From an uncultured Desulfovibrionaceae bacterium (GTDB taxonomy: Bacteria; Desulfobacterota; Desulfovibrionia; Desulfovibrionales; Desulfovibrionaceae): a DNA stretch of 64,000 nucleotides. The stretch is from assembly GCA_949299515.1 (NCBI GenBank), contig CASGAP010000009.1, forward strand, positions 62,001-126,000, in the 5' to 3' direction. The notes beneath the pieces are model-generated. The model was not told the origin of the DNA. It did not search any database and was given only the letters and a program-made list of their open reading frames with translations. Positions 1 to 8,682 of the stretch are shown piece after piece; position 1 is the first letter of the stretch; each line of letters begins with the position of its first letter. The translations under genes and the position numbers were made by a program.

Positions 1-216
1 GTAATTTCCAATATGCTTCTGGTTTATGCCCTGCCTAAAGTCGGGACGGTGTATGTTGCCATTTTGGGCGTTATGGAACCGCTGACGGCGGTTTTTATCG
101 GTGTTGCGTATTTTAAAGAAGTGATGACGCCGGTAAAAGCGCTCGGTATCTGTATTGTTGTGTGTGCCATTATTTTGCTGACCGTTATTCCGAAACTGCG
201 GGGCAGCAGTATTTAA
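1..216 (+). CDS. EamA/DMT-family transporter, C-terminal fragment
   Basis: The reading frame is open from the first base, so the gene starts before the window. The visible 71 residues contain two to three hydrophobic segments with the AxLGVMEPLTAVFIGVAYFKE pattern typical of the last helices of EamA (drug/metabolite transporter) proteins, where a conserved Glu-Pro lies in the ninth helix region. It ends with a short basic tail. Such proteins move small metabolites across the inner membrane, but the substrate cannot be told from this fragment. It is followed by an AT-rich gap and the feo promoter. No clear terminator is seen after it. Confidence 0.75.
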   Translation, partial: VISNMLLVYALPKVGTVYVAILGVMEPLTAVFIGVAYFKEVMTPVKALGICIVVCAIILLTVIPKLRGSSI

Positions 217-241
217 AAAAAAAATTTAAAATATTTAATCC

Positions 242-291
242 TTGACAAAATCTGTTTTTTTTTATTGAATGAATTTGAAATTGCTATTCAA
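242..291 (+). promoter_or_regulatory. feo promoter with candidate Fur box
   Basis: A TTGACA -35 box (242-247) and TTGAAT -10 box (265-270) are separated by 17 bases. Just downstream, 275-291 reads TTGAAATTGCTATTCAA, an imperfect palindrome. A near-identical motif lies in the promoter at 39845-39873. Because feo genes are classic Fur targets, I infer a Fur box. The consensus match is by eye. Confidence 0.5.
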
Positions 292-330
292 AATTAGAAT
301 ACGGAAAAAATTTTTCAAGAGGTGCTCAGT

Positions 331-546
331 ATGTTTCCTTTGACATTGGCGCGTACCGGCGAAAAATGGATTATTCGGAAAATTAAAATCGAACATGAAA
401 TAAAAAAACGGTTTAAAGAGCTGGGTTTTTGTGAGGGAACACAGATAACCGTAACTCAGGCCGAACACGGAAATTTAATTATAAAAAACAAAGATAGCTC
501 CTATGCTATCGATAAAGATTTTGCACAACATATTTTTGTTGGATAG
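331..546 (+). CDS. feoA: FeoA family protein (first copy)
   Basis: This 71-residue protein has the FeoA SH3-like fold pattern: a TLARTGEKW start, an LGFCEGTQITV turn (normally LGxxxGxxIxV), and a closing segment around the IDKDFAQHIFV end. FeoA proteins act in the cytoplasm as accessory factors for the ferrous iron transporter FeoB. The ATG at 331 is chosen because AAGAGG (316-321) is well spaced before it; a GTG at 322 sits inside the ribosome binding site and is unlikely. It is more divergent than the second copy. It heads a four-gene feo operon, with only 7 bases before the second feoA. Confidence 0.85.
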   Translation: MFPLTLARTGEKWIIRKIKIEHEIKKRFKELGFCEGTQITVTQAEHGNLIIKNKDSSYAIDKDFAQHIFVG

Positions 547-553
547 GAGAGGT

Positions 554-784
554 ATGTATACGCTTAAAGACGCTCCCATGGGCAGTACGGTTAGAGTAGT
601 CAAGATTCACGGCGAAGGGCCGGTACGCAGACGGATTATGGATATGGGCATTACAAAAGACTGCAGGATACAGCTTATCCGCATGGCTCCGCTGGGCGAT
701 CCCATAGAAGTAACCCTGCGCGGTTATATGCTGTCGCTTCGCAAAGAAGATTCTGCAATGATTGAAGTTGAGCTTGAGGGATAA
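554..784 (+). CDS. feoA: FeoA family protein (second copy)
   Basis: A 76-residue FeoA protein with a cleaner family match than the upstream copy: MYTLKDAPMGSTVRVVKI, then RRRIMDMGITKDCRIQLIRMAPLGDPIEVTLRGYMLSLRKEDS. This is the classic GxxxxxxLxxMGxxxGxxIxxxxxAPxGDPxxxxxxG layout. The ATG at 554 follows AGGAGAGG. The frame stays open upstream to 503 but that part overlaps the first feoA. It stops two bases before the feoB start, which implies translational coupling. Presumed role: cytoplasmic partner of FeoB. Confidence 0.92.
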   Translation: MYTLKDAPMGSTVRVVKIHGEGPVRRRIMDMGITKDCRIQLIRMAPLGDPIEVTLRGYMLSLRKEDSAMIEVELEG

Positions 785-786
785 TT

Positions 787-2910
787 ATGAGTATTACTAT
801 CGCATTGGCCGGCAATCCTAACAGCGGCAAAACCACAATGTTTAATGATTTGACCGGAAGCAACCAGTATGTTGGAAACTGGCCCGGCGTAACTGTTGAA
901 AAAAAAGTCGGTTACTTTAAAGATGATAAAGAAATTCAAATTCAGGATTTGCCGGGAATTTATTCTTTGTCGCCCTACACCCTTGAAGAGGTGGTTTCCC
1001 GCAATTATCTGCTGGACGAAAGTCCCAGCGCCATTTTGAATATTGTCGATGCCAGCAATATCGAGCGCAATCTGTATCTGACCACACAGCTTTTGGAATT
1101 GGGCATTCCTGTTGTCATTGCTCTGAACATGATAGACGTAATCCGCAAGCGCGGGGATACAATCAATGTTAAGGAAATGGAAAAAGTATTCGGCTGCCCG
1201 GTTTTTGAAACTTCCGCCCTGCTGAAGGAAGGTTCCAGAGATGCGGTGCTGAAAGCCGCGGAACTTGCCAAACAGCACAGGGAACAGGAACATCTGCCGT
1301 CTATTTTTGAAGGTGCCGTAGAGCACGCCATTGCCCACATAGAAGAGCTCATCGAAAATATGGTTCCTAAGGATAAAGTCCGCTGGTTTGCCATCAAGCT
1401 TTTTGAACGGGATAAAAATATTCAGGAAAAGCTCGGGCTTACGCAGGATGTAATCGACCATGTGGAAGAGCATATTAAAGACTGCGAAAAAGCTTTGGAC
1501 GATGATGCGGAAAGCATTATTATCAATCAGCGCTATCTTTTTGTAACCCGGCAAATGGACAGACTGGTGGTAAAAAATAATCCCGAACAGGAAACGCCGT
1601 CTGACAAAATAGACAGCATTGTGACCAACCGCTTCTTGGCACTGCCGATTTTTGCGTTCATTATTTTCATTGTGTATTATATTTCCGTGACCACATTAGG
1701 TACCATTGCCACGGACTATACCAATGATGTGCTTATCGGCGAAATCGTGCAGGGCAATGTGAGCACATGGCTTGAAAGTGCAAATACCAGCCCGTGGCTT
1801 GCCGATTTGGTGGTTAACGGCATAGTTGGCGGCGTGGGCGCCGTTCTTGGCTTTGTGCCGCAGATTTTAATGGTTTCTTTCCTGCTCGCCATTTTGGAAG
1901 ACATCGGCTATATGGCGCGCATTGCCTTTATTATGGATAAAATTTTCCGCAAATTCGGCCTTTCCGGCAAGTCTTTTATTCCCATGCTCATCGGCAGCGG
2001 CTGCGGCATTCCGGGAGTTATGGCTTCCCGTACCGTTGAAACCGAAAGCGACAGAAGAATGACCATTATGACCACGACGTTTATTCCCTGCAGCGCCAAG
2101 CTGCCTATTATTGCCCTGATTGCCGGCGCATTGTTCGGCGGTGAGTGGTGGGTGGCGCCTTCCGCGTATTTCATGGGAATTTTTGCCATTGTCATTTCCG
2201 GCATCATGCTGAAGAAAACAAAGCTGTTTGCCGCCATGCCCAGTCCTTTTGTTATGGAACTTCCGCCGTATCATCTGCCGGTAATGGGCAATATTCTGCG
2301 CGTAACCGCAGAGCGCGGCACTTCCTTTATCAAAAAAGCCACAACCATTATTTTGCTGTCTTCCATTGTTCTGTGGTTCCTGCAGGGCTATGGCTTTGAA
2401 AACGGAAGTTTGGTCGCGGTAACGGACAACAATAACAGTCTGCTTGCGAACATCGGCAATATTTTTGCTCCTATTTTTGCTCCTGTGGGCTTTGGCACGT
2501 GGCAGGCTACGGTGGGCTCCATTACCGGGCTTATAGCCAAAGAAAACGTTGTGGGCACGCTCGGCGTCCTGTACGGATTTTCTGAAGTGGCGGAAGACGG
2601 TGCGGAGTTTTGGGCAGTGTTTGCCAGCGACTTTACAAAGGTTTCCGCCTATGCGTTTCTTATTTTCAACTTGCTGTGCGCTCCCTGCTTTGCCGCTATC
2701 GGTGCGATTAAGCGGGAAATGAACAATACCGGCTGGACATGGTTTGCCATTAGCTTCCAGTGTGCCCTGGCTTATGTTGTTGCGCTGATCATTTATCAGG
2801 TCGGTACCTTTATTACTACGGGCGTATTTACTTTCGGCACTGTGCTCGGCTTTGCGGCCATTGCTTTGCTGATATATCTGCTTGTACGCAAAAACCCTTA
2901 TAAATACTAG
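787..2910 (+). CDS. feoB: Ferrous iron transport protein B (FeoB)
   Basis: A 707-residue inner-membrane ferrous iron transporter. The N-terminal G domain carries G1 GNPNSGKT (residues 9-16), G3 DLPG (54-57) and G4 NMID (114-117), followed by a helical GDI-like spacer. The rest is a polytopic membrane domain with two Gate repeats, including the GSGCGIPG motif (Cys near 406), the PCSAKLP motif and a late CAPCFAA cysteine pair. Length is normal for FeoB. It follows the second feoA by two bases and precedes the small Cys-rich protein by eight, so the four genes look like one operon under the iron-responsive promoter at 242-291. Confidence 0.97.
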   Translation: MSITIALAGNPNSGKTTMFNDLTGSNQYVGNWPGVTVEKKVGYFKDDKEIQIQDLPGIYSLSPYTLEEVVSRNYLLDESPSAILNIVDASNIERNLYLTTQLLELGIPVVIALNMIDVIRKRGDTINVKEMEKVFGCPVFETSALLKEGSRDAVLKAAELAKQHREQEHLPSIFEGAVEHAIAHIEELIENMVPKDKVRWFAIKLFERDKNIQEKLGLTQDVIDHVEEHIKDCEKALDDDAESIIINQRYLFVTRQMDRLVVKNNPEQETPSDKIDSIVTNRFLALPIFAFIIFIVYYISVTTLGTIATDYTNDVLIGEIVQGNVSTWLESANTSPWLADLVVNGIVGGVGAVLGFVPQILMVSFLLAILEDIGYMARIAFIMDKIFRKFGLSGKSFIPMLIGSGCGIPGVMASRTVETESDRRMTIMTTTFIPCSAKLPIIALIAGALFGGEWWVAPSAYFMGIFAIVISGIMLKKTKLFAAMPSPFVMELPPYHLPVMGNILRVTAERGTSFIKKATTIILLSSIVLWFLQGYGFENGSLVAVTDNNNSLLANIGNIFAPIFAPVGFGTWQATVGSITGLIAKENVVGTLGVLYGFSEVAEDGAEFWAVFASDFTKVSAYAFLIFNLLCAPCFAAIGAIKREMNNTGWTWFAISFQCALAYVVALIIYQVGTFITTGVFTFGTVLGFAAIALLIYLLVRKNPYKY

Positions 2911-2918
2911 GAGATTGT

Positions 2919-3044
2919 ATGAGTGACATTATTGTAATTGCCATAATTGCCGTGGCGGTGGTGTTTGCCGTCAGACATTTGATGACGAAAAAAACGTGTT
3001 CCTGCGGCTGCGATAAATGCCATAAAAATTCAAACTGCAAATAA
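2919..3044 (+). CDS. FeoB-associated Cys-rich small membrane protein
   Basis: A 41-residue protein: one hydrophobic segment (about residues 4-18), a short basic stretch, then a cysteine cluster KTCSCGCDKCHKNSNCK with five cysteines. This is the layout of the FeoB-associated Cys-rich membrane protein family (Pfam PF12669), proposed to help the transporter handle or sense iron. A ribosome binding site (TAGGAG, 2908-2913) overlaps the feoB stop and lies six bases before the ATG. It is the last gene before the terminator at 3048-3077. The exact role is not established for the family. Confidence 0.85.
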   Translation: MSDIIVIAIIAVAVVFAVRHLMTKKTCSCGCDKCHKNSNCK

Positions 3045-3047
3045 TCG

Positions 3048-3077
3048 AAAGAGCGGTGCAAAGCCGCTCTTTTTTTA
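3048..3077 (+). terminator. Rho-independent terminator of the feo operon
   Basis: The stem AAAGAGCGG (3048-3056) pairs with CCGCTCTTT (3064-3072) across a seven-base loop and runs into a T tract. It sits four bases after the last feo gene. Confidence 0.9.
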
Positions 3078-3382
3078 TGCCGTGCAGTTGCGGAAAATAA
3101 GATTGCGTTGGATAGGCAGACTGGCAGTTTTTTGCGGCGGACTTTTTTTTAATTGTACAGCTTGGTAAGGAATTACTGTTTTGTGAGTTGAAAACAGCAG
3201 GCAGATTGCCGGGGAAAGATTTGCGAACTGTCAGGGAGGCGGCGAATAATTCCTGCGTGAATGTTAAAGCCGTGTTAGTGTCGGCAAAGCAGGGGAAAAT
3301 TATTTATATGCGTTATAAGCGCCGCAAACAGAAGAAACGTCGTCTGTCTGCTGTTTGGGTTAGGATTTTTAAAATTTTTTTG
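3078..3382. other. Intergenic stretch without a recognisable gene
   Basis: About 300 bases between the feo terminator and the dispersed repeat at 3383. An open frame at 3188-3394 would need a TTG start, lacks a ribosome binding site and encodes a very basic, low-complexity peptide; I do not call it. No RNA gene was recognised. Confidence 0.5.
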
Positions 3383-3547
3383 CGGGGGAAATGATTGCGT
3401 TGCTGTCAATTTGCGTAAGGTTCGCAAGTTCGCTAACGCAAAGTCCTTGTTGTCCTTTTGGAGTTCCCCCGCCTCCTCATCGCACGGTATTTGCGGTACT
3501 TTGCCGGATTTTCGGCATCAGCCCCGTAAATACCGCGGATAAACGTG
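3383..3547 (+). repeat. Two-hairpin dispersed repeat, long form (copy A)
   Basis: The element starts GGGGGAAATGATT as in the short copies, but the first hairpin is opened by a roughly 65-base insertion holding an inner inverted repeat (TTTGCGT...ACGCAAA). The closing CCCCC follows at 3466. The second hairpin pairs GGTATTTGCGG (3486-3496) with CCGTAAATACC (3524-3534), has an inner stem TGCCG/CGGCA and outer CACG/CGTG ends. The same insertion occurs in copy C (23123-23277). Function is unknown. Confidence 0.75.
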
Positions 3548-3690
3548 AGCGCATAAATCTTTTTTCTCTATCAAAACAAACTTTAAAATAGATTATTTTT
3601 ATTGATAGTTATAATTAACAGCATTAATCGGGAAATATGTCTTGGGTATTGCGTCTTGCTGCGGTAAAAGGCATATTGGTTTGCGGGCAT

Positions 3691-3721
3691 AAAAAAAGTC
3701 CTTTCGGAAAACCGAAAGGAC
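3691..3721 (-). terminator. Terminator of the tRNA cluster
   Basis: A ten-base stem, GTCCTTTCGG with CCGAAAGGAC, four-base loop, followed on the minus strand by seven T. It ends eight bases beyond the last tRNA. Confidence 0.92.
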
Positions 3722-3725
3722 AAAA

Positions 3726-3803
<78 letters not shown>

Positions 3804-3809
3804 ATATAA

Positions 3810-3883
3810 TGGAGGCGGCACCCAGATTTGAACTGGGGGTAAAGGCTTTGCAGGCCTCTGCCTTACCACTTGGCGATGCCGCC
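3810..3883 (-). tRNA. tRNA-Cys (GCA)
   Basis: On the minus strand the acceptor GGCGGCA pairs with TGCCGCC, and the anticodon loop CTGCAAA gives anticodon GCA. The T-arm is present (AGTTCAAATCT) and CCA is encoded. It lies between two identical glycine tRNAs, 6 and 25 bases away. Confidence 0.97.
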
Positions 3884-3908
3884 AAATTTATATGCTTATT
3901 TTTTTGTC

Positions 3909-3983
<75 letters not shown>

Positions 3984-3995
3984 GTCGACGAAGTT

Positions 3996-4024
3996 TTTTT
4001 ACAGAACTTTTACTTGTCTGTCAA
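3996..4024 (-). promoter_or_regulatory. Promoter of the tRNA cluster
   Basis: On the minus strand, TTGACA (4019-4024), a 17-base spacer and TAAAAA (3996-4001). The predicted start lies just before the first tRNA, as expected for a stable RNA promoter. Confidence 0.7.
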
Positions 4025-4178
4025 CAAAAAATTTAAAAATTTTTCGATTTTTTTGCAGGGAAGAATTTCTTTTGTTATTACGCCTTATTGAAAAAACTGA
4101 GCCGCAGGTATTCGGGCTGCGCAGTGGTGCCGTGCGGGATTGCGGAATTAAAAAAGTGTTTTTCCGCCGGGCATTTTC
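4025..4178. other. Intergenic stretch without a recognisable gene
   Basis: AT-rich sequence upstream of the tRNA promoter, then GC-rich sequence leading into repeat copy B. Short open frames here lack ribosome binding sites. I see no gene. Confidence 0.5.
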
Positions 4179-4268
4179 CCGGGGGAAATGATTTCCCCCG
4201 GTCCCCCTCGTTTTACGCATTTACGGCGTTTTGCCGAATTTTTGGTTTTTGCTCTGTAAGCAGTGTTT
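4179..4268 (+). repeat. Two-hairpin dispersed repeat, short form (copy B)
   Basis: Hairpin 1 is a perfect 11-base palindrome arm, CCGGGGGAAAT, around a single G (4179-4201). It is followed by TCCCCCTCG and a degenerate second half (GCATTTACGGC, TTGCCGAATT, CTGTAAG) that aligns with copies A and D but pairs poorly. It lies beyond the 3' end of the acetyltransferase gene. Confidence 0.75.
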
Positions 4269-4285
4269 TTTGAAGTGTTGGAATT

Positions 4286-4729
4286 TTATATTTTTTTCTG
4301 TAAATAAATCATATCGGTCAGTTGAATGCCGCAGTCATAAATAGGGTGAGCATAGTTATCCGTAAAAAAATTTTTAATGCTGTGTGAACGGACAAAACCG
4401 CATTTTTCATAAAAAGGAACGGTCGACGGGCTGTCCCCGGTCCCGACCTGCAGTATGGAATATTTTCCTTTATATTTTGCGGCAATAAAGTCAATCAGCG
4501 TTTTGCCGTATCCTTTTCTTTGGTCTTTGGGTTTTGTTGCAATATTTTTTATTTCAAGAATACCGCTTCCTTCGTCGGTAACCACACATATGCATTTAAT
4601 TCCCATATCGTCCAATACATACATGGTTCCTCTGTCAATATATCGGTCTATCATGTTTTCCTGTTCGTCGGCTAACAGCAGCAAAGGAAGAAATTGTTTT
4701 TTATTGTTTTTGATTTCTATGATTTTCAT
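4286..4729 (-). CDS. GNAT family N-acetyltransferase
   Basis: A 147-residue protein with the GNAT fold pattern. Strand beta4 is followed by IATKPKDQRKGYGKTLIDFI, where QRKGYG is the acetyl-CoA pyrophosphate-binding motif (R/QxxGxG/A). A later SPSTVPFYEKCGFV holds the usual late FYxxxGF element. Such enzymes transfer acetyl from acetyl-CoA to an amine; the substrate cannot be told here. It starts about 20 bases after the alaS terminator, so it may be transcribed from a weak promoter overlapping that hairpin or by read-through. No strong ribosome binding site is seen. Confidence 0.88.
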   Translation of the reverse strand: MKIIEIKNNKKQFLPLLLLADEQENMIDRYIDRGTMYVLDDMGIKCICVVTDEGSGILEIKNIATKPKDQRKGYGKTLIDFIAAKYKGKYSILQVGTGDSPSTVPFYEKCGFVRSHSIKNFFTDNYAHPIYDCGIQLTDMIYLQKKI

Positions 4730-4748
4730 ATCATGATTTTTGTTTTGT

Positions 4749-4777
4749 AAAAAAAATCCCCTTTTGCAAGGGGATTT
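4749..4777 (-). terminator. Terminator of recA-alaS
   Basis: The stem AAATCCCC (4754-4761) pairs with GGGGATTT (4770-4777), followed on the minus strand by a T run. It lies six bases after the alaS stop. Confidence 0.9.
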
Positions 4778-4782
4778 TGAAT

Positions 4783-7428
4783 TTAGAGCAGACCGGCAAG
4801 TTTTTGCAGGGCGTCCTGAATGCCTTGCGGTTTTGTTCCGCCTGCCTGTGCCAGGTCGGGACGGCCGCCGCCTGAACCGTCAATGCAGGCCGCCACTTCT
4901 TTAATCAGGGCAGGCGCCGTGTATTTGCCGTGCAGGTCTTTGGAAACATACAGGATAAGGGACGCTTTGTCTCCGTCTTCCATGGCAAGCAGGGCTACGC
5001 CGCTGGGGATTTTGGAACGTACGTCGTCCATGAGGTCGCGCAGGGCTTTTACGCTCATGGCAGGCACTTTTTGGGCAAGCATTTTTACGCCGTTTACTTC
5101 CGTAAGGCCGCTCATAATGTCGCCGCCTTGGGTGGCTTGGGCTTTGTCCAGCTCTTTGCGCAGGGCTTTGATTTCTTTTTGCAGGGCGTCAACGCGCGGC
5201 AGGATTTCGCCTTGTTTGGCTTTGAGTTCGGCGCACAGGGCTTTGCTTTCTTCGCGCAGGGCTTTTATCTGGCGAATGGCGTTCCAGCCGGTTACGGCTT
5301 CGATGCGGCGCGTGCCTGCGGCTACACCTGACTCGGAAACAATAAGGAAAATGCCTGCTTCCCCGGAATTTTTGAGGTGCGTGCCGCCGCAAAGTTCCAT
5401 AGAAACGGTTTCTTTGTCATTGCCCACGGTCAGAACGCGCACGGTATTGCCGTATTTTTCGCCGAAAAGGGCAACTGCGCCTTTTTCCTGGGCTTCTTTT
5501 TGGCTCATTTCTTCGGCGGTAACGGGATATGCGGCCATAATCATCTGGTTGACGCGGCATTCTACCAAAGCGATTTCTTCTTCTGTCAGCGGCGCTATAT
5601 GGTTGAAGTCAAAGCGCAGGCGTTCGGCATTGACCATGGAACCTGCCTGGTTGACGTGATCGCCCAACACGGCTTTAAGGGCGGCGTGCAGCAGGTGGGT
5701 GCAGGTGTGGTTGCGTGCGGCGGCCTGGCGTTTTTTTTCGTCCACGGCCAGGTCTGCGGTTTCGCCGACGCTGATATTGCCTTGTTCGGCAAAAACTTCG
5801 TGAATGATGATGTTTTGGATTTTATGGGTGTCTTCCACTTTGATTTGGGAAGTTCCCGTGCTGATGCAGCCCGTATCGCCTGCCTGACCGCCGCCTGCGC
5901 CGTAGAAAGGCGTGCTTTCGGTGATGACGTAGCCGTGTTTGCTTTCGGCAAGAGTGTCGGTTTTTTGGGCGTTTTCATCTAAAACGGCAATGACTTTGCT
6001 TTGGCAGGTCAGGGTATCGTAGCCGGTAAAGACGGTGCTTTGGCCGTCCGCAAGAATGCTTTTGAAGCGGGCAGTCAGGTCTTTTTCGCCTGAGCCTTTC
6101 CAGGCGGCTCTTGCGCGTTCTTTCTGCTGCTGCATGGCGCTGTTGTAGCCGTCTATGTCAATGGTGAAATTGTATTTCCTTGCCACGTCGTCCACAATGT
6201 CGAGTGGGAAGCCGTATGTATCGTACAGCTTGAATGCCACATCGCCGGCAATGACTGATTGTTTGCGGGATTTGGCGCTGCTGATTTCTTCTTCCAAAAG
6301 CAGCAGGCCTTTTTCCAGGGTTACGCGGAAGCGGTCTTCTTCTTCGCGCACGACTTTACGGACGAAATCTTTATTTTTTACAAGTTCTGGATAGGCACTG
6401 CCCATAACTTCGATAACTTGTCCCACGGTTTTGTACATGAATGCTTCTTTGTTCAGGCCGATGAGCGTGCCGAAGCGCAGGGCACGGCGGATAAGGCGGC
6501 GCAGTACGTAACCGCGGCCTTCGTTGGAGGGCAGAACGCCGTCGGCAATGAGGAAAGCGGCGGCGCGGCTGTGGTCGGCAATAACGCGCAGGGCCGTGTC
6601 CACATCGTTGGTATCGGGCAGGCTGAAACTGTATTCCACGCCGGCGTCCTTGGCGGTGAACTGGATAATTTCCTGGAAAATATCGCTGTCAAAGTTGGAG
6701 CGTTTGTTTTGGCATATGGCGGCAATGCGTTCGAGGCCCATGCCCGTGTCTATGCAGGGGTGCGCCAGCTTTTCGCGGGTGCCGTCGGCTTTTTGGTTGA
6801 ACTGCATGAACACGAGGTTCCATATTTCAAGGAAGCGGTCGCAGTCGCACTTGCCGATGCCGCAGTTGTCGCCGCAGGCCATGTCTTCGCCCTGGTCCAC
6901 AAAAATTTCGGAGCAGGGACCGCAGGGGCCTGTATCGCCCATGCTCCAGAAATTGTCTTTGCCGGGAATGCGGAAAATTCTTTCCGGATCGACGCCGATT
7001 TCGTCTTTCCACAGATTGAAGGCTTCGTCGTCGTCAATGTATACGGTAACGTAGAGGCGGCCTTTGGGCAGTTTCAGTTCTTCGGTCACAAAGCCCCAGG
7101 CGAATTTCATGGCGTCTTTTTTGAAGTAGTCGCCGAAAGAAAAGTTGCCGAGCATTTCAAAAAGCGTATGGTGGCGTGCGGTGCGGCCGACATTTTCGAG
7201 GTCGTTGTGCTTGCCGCTTACGCGCAGGCATTTTTGGGCGGTGGTGGCGCGTTTTGTGCCGATGTCTTCGCGGCCCAAAAAGACGTTTTTAAACTGCACC
7301 ATGCCCGCATTGCAGAACAGCAGGGTGGGGTCGTTATGCGGGATAAGAGAAGATGAGGCTATTCTTTTGTGGTTGTGTTTTTCAAAATAAGCCAAAAATT
7401 TTTCACGGATTTCTTTTGCTGTAAGCAT
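4783..7428 (-). CDS. alaS: Alanine--tRNA ligase
   Basis: An 881-residue class II synthetase that charges tRNA-Ala. The N-terminal catalytic core begins [30 protein letters not shown] with the [11 protein letters not shown] and [17 protein letters not shown] motifs. An insertion with Cys-rich [22 protein letters not shown] follows. The editing domain has HTCTH near residue 574 and CGGTH near 679, the zinc ligands. The C-terminal DHHA1 domain ends [13 protein letters not shown]. Length is typical. It starts 11 bases after the recA stop, the common deltaproteobacterial arrangement, and ends at a terminator. Confidence 0.98.
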   Translation of the reverse strand: MLTAKEIREKFLAYFEKHNHKRIASSSLIPHNDPTLLFCNAGMVQFKNVFLGREDIGTKRATTAQKCLRVSGKHNDLENVGRTARHHTLFEMLGNFSFGDYFKKDAMKFAWGFVTEELKLPKGRLYVTVYIDDDEAFNLWKDEIGVDPERIFRIPGKDNFWSMGDTGPCGPCSEIFVDQGEDMACGDNCGIGKCDCDRFLEIWNLVFMQFNQKADGTREKLAHPCIDTGMGLERIAAICQNKRSNFDSDIFQEIIQFTAKDAGVEYSFSLPDTNDVDTALRVIADHSRAAAFLIADGVLPSNEGRGYVLRRLIRRALRFGTLIGLNKEAFMYKTVGQVIEVMGSAYPELVKNKDFVRKVVREEEDRFRVTLEKGLLLLEEEISSAKSRKQSVIAGDVAFKLYDTYGFPLDIVDDVARKYNFTIDIDGYNSAMQQQKERARAAWKGSGEKDLTARFKSILADGQSTVFTGYDTLTCQSKVIAVLDENAQKTDTLAESKHGYVITESTPFYGAGGGQAGDTGCISTGTSQIKVEDTHKIQNIIIHEVFAEQGNISVGETADLAVDEKKRQAAARNHTCTHLLHAALKAVLGDHVNQAGSMVNAERLRFDFNHIAPLTEEEIALVECRVNQMIMAAYPVTAEEMSQKEAQEKGAVALFGEKYGNTVRVLTVGNDKETVSMELCGGTHLKNSGEAGIFLIVSESGVAAGTRRIEAVTGWNAIRQIKALREESKALCAELKAKQGEILPRVDALQKEIKALRKELDKAQATQGGDIMSGLTEVNGVKMLAQKVPAMSVKALRDLMDDVRSKIPSGVALLAMEDGDKASLILYVSKDLHGKYTAPALIKEVAACIDGSGGGRPDLAQAGGTKPQGIQDALQKLAGLL

Positions 7429-7439
7429 ACGTCCCCCTT

Positions 7440-8513
7440 TTATTCTTCGCTGTAATCGTCAAAATCGTCTTCTGTCATGCCGCTTGAAAGCATATCAGAA
7501 TTCATGCCCAGATGTTCGATGACTTTTGCCTCGATTTCATTGCGCAGGGCTTCGTTTTCGTCCAGCATGGCGCGGACGTTGTCGCGGCCCTGGCCGAGTT
7601 TTTCGGAACCGTAGGCAAACCATGCGCCGCTTTTGTCAATAATGCCTGCGGCTACGCCAAGGTCGATTATTTCGCCGGAGCGGGAAATGCCGGTGCCGAA
7701 TAAAATGTCGAATTTTGCTTCTCTGAACGGCGGAGCCATTTTGTTTTTTACCACTTTTACCCTTGTGGCAGCGCCGTAGGATTCTTCTTTGTCTTTAAGG
7801 GTTTGGGTTTTGCGGATATCCATGCGCACGGAGCTGTAGAATTTCAGGGCATTGCCGCCTGTGGTGGTTTCGGGGCTGCCGTAGCCCATTGTACCGATTT
7901 TCATGCGGATTTGGTTGATGAAAATCACGCAGGTTTTGGATTTGTGAATGGTGCCGGTCAGTTTTCTGAGGGCATGGCTCATAAGACGGGCATGGCCGCC
8001 TACCTGTGTTTCGCCCATGTTTCCTTCCAGTTCGGACTGGGGAATAAGGGCGGCAACGGAGTCGATAACCACAAGGTCCACGGCGCCGGAACGTACGAGC
8101 ATATCGGCGATGTCCAGAGCCTGTTCGCCGTGGTCGGGCTGGGATATGAGCAGTTCGTCCACTTTTACGCCGAGGCGGGCGGCATAGGAGGTGTCAAGGG
8201 CGTGTTCCGCGTCAATGAATGCGGCGGTGCCTCCCTGTTTCTGACATTCCGCGATAACGTGCAGGGTCAGTGTTGTTTTGCCTGAAGATTCGGGGCCGTA
8301 TATTTCCGTAACGCGTCCTTTGGGCAGGCCGCCGATGCCGAGGGCAAGGTCAAGGCCTATGGAACCGGTGGGGATAACGGGCACCTGCACGTGCGCGCTG
8401 TCGGATAATTTCATAACAGCGCCTTGGCCGTATTTTTTTTCAATGGTGGTCAGGGCTGTTTTGAGAGCTTCCAGTTTTGCTTCTTCCTGAGAAAGTGTGG
8501 GCTTTTTTGCCAT
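7440..8513 (-). CDS. recA: Recombinase RecA
   Basis: A 357-residue recombinase that forms filaments on single-stranded DNA, promotes strand exchange and activates LexA cleavage. Walker A GPESSGKT is at residues 73-80, the Walker B and L1/L2 DNA loops follow ([16 protein letters not shown], then [15 protein letters not shown]), and the tail is acidic (DDFDDYSEE). The ATG at 8513 is chosen over a TTG three codons upstream because the AAGGAA ribosome binding site overlaps that TTG. It is first in a recA-alaS operon under a strong promoter at 8553-8581. I see no obvious LexA palindrome in that promoter. Confidence 0.98.
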   Translation of the reverse strand: MAKKPTLSQEEAKLEALKTALTTIEKKYGQGAVMKLSDSAHVQVPVIPTGSIGLDLALGIGGLPKGRVTEIYGPESSGKTTLTLHVIAECQKQGGTAAFIDAEHALDTSYAARLGVKVDELLISQPDHGEQALDIADMLVRSGAVDLVVIDSVAALIPQSELEGNMGETQVGGHARLMSHALRKLTGTIHKSKTCVIFINQIRMKIGTMGYGSPETTTGGNALKFYSSVRMDIRKTQTLKDKEESYGAATRVKVVKNKMAPPFREAKFDILFGTGISRSGEIIDLGVAAGIIDKSGAWFAYGSEKLGQGRDNVRAMLDENEALRNEIEAKVIEHLGMNSDMLSSGMTEDDFDDYSEE

Positions 8514-8552
8514 AGAGAACAATTCCTTTAAAATAAGCGTATAGTCTTGTTT

Positions 8553-8581
8553 TTTATAACCGTATTAGCCTGAACTGTCAA
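8553..8581 (-). promoter_or_regulatory. recA promoter
   Basis: On the minus strand, TTGACA (8576-8581), a 17-base spacer and TATAAA (8553-8558): near-consensus sigma70. It gives a leader of about 33 bases. No clear SOS box overlaps it. Confidence 0.85.
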
Positions 8582-8648
8582 ACAAAGTAAAAGTATAACA
8601 AGCTTTTTTCGGGCAGTTTTCCGCATTTTGGGAAACATGGGCTTTGTC

Positions 8649-8676
8649 TTGCCTTTTTTTCGGGCTTTGGTATACT
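8649..8676 (+). promoter_or_regulatory. Promoter of the PP-loop gene, possibly leaderless
   Basis: TTGCCT (8649-8654), 16-base spacer, TATACT (8671-8676). The -10 box ends only six bases before the ATG at 8683 and no ribosome binding site lies between them. Confidence 0.5.
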
Positions 8677-8682
8677 TCGGCC

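Noticed and set aside
3188..3591. Two short open frames in the feo-tRNA gap
   Set aside because: No ribosome binding sites, odd composition, and the second runs through the dispersed repeat.
6259..7356. 365-codon frame opposite alaS
   Set aside because: Antisense shadow of a certain gene; low-complexity Ala/Gly/Val/Phe sequence and no family match.
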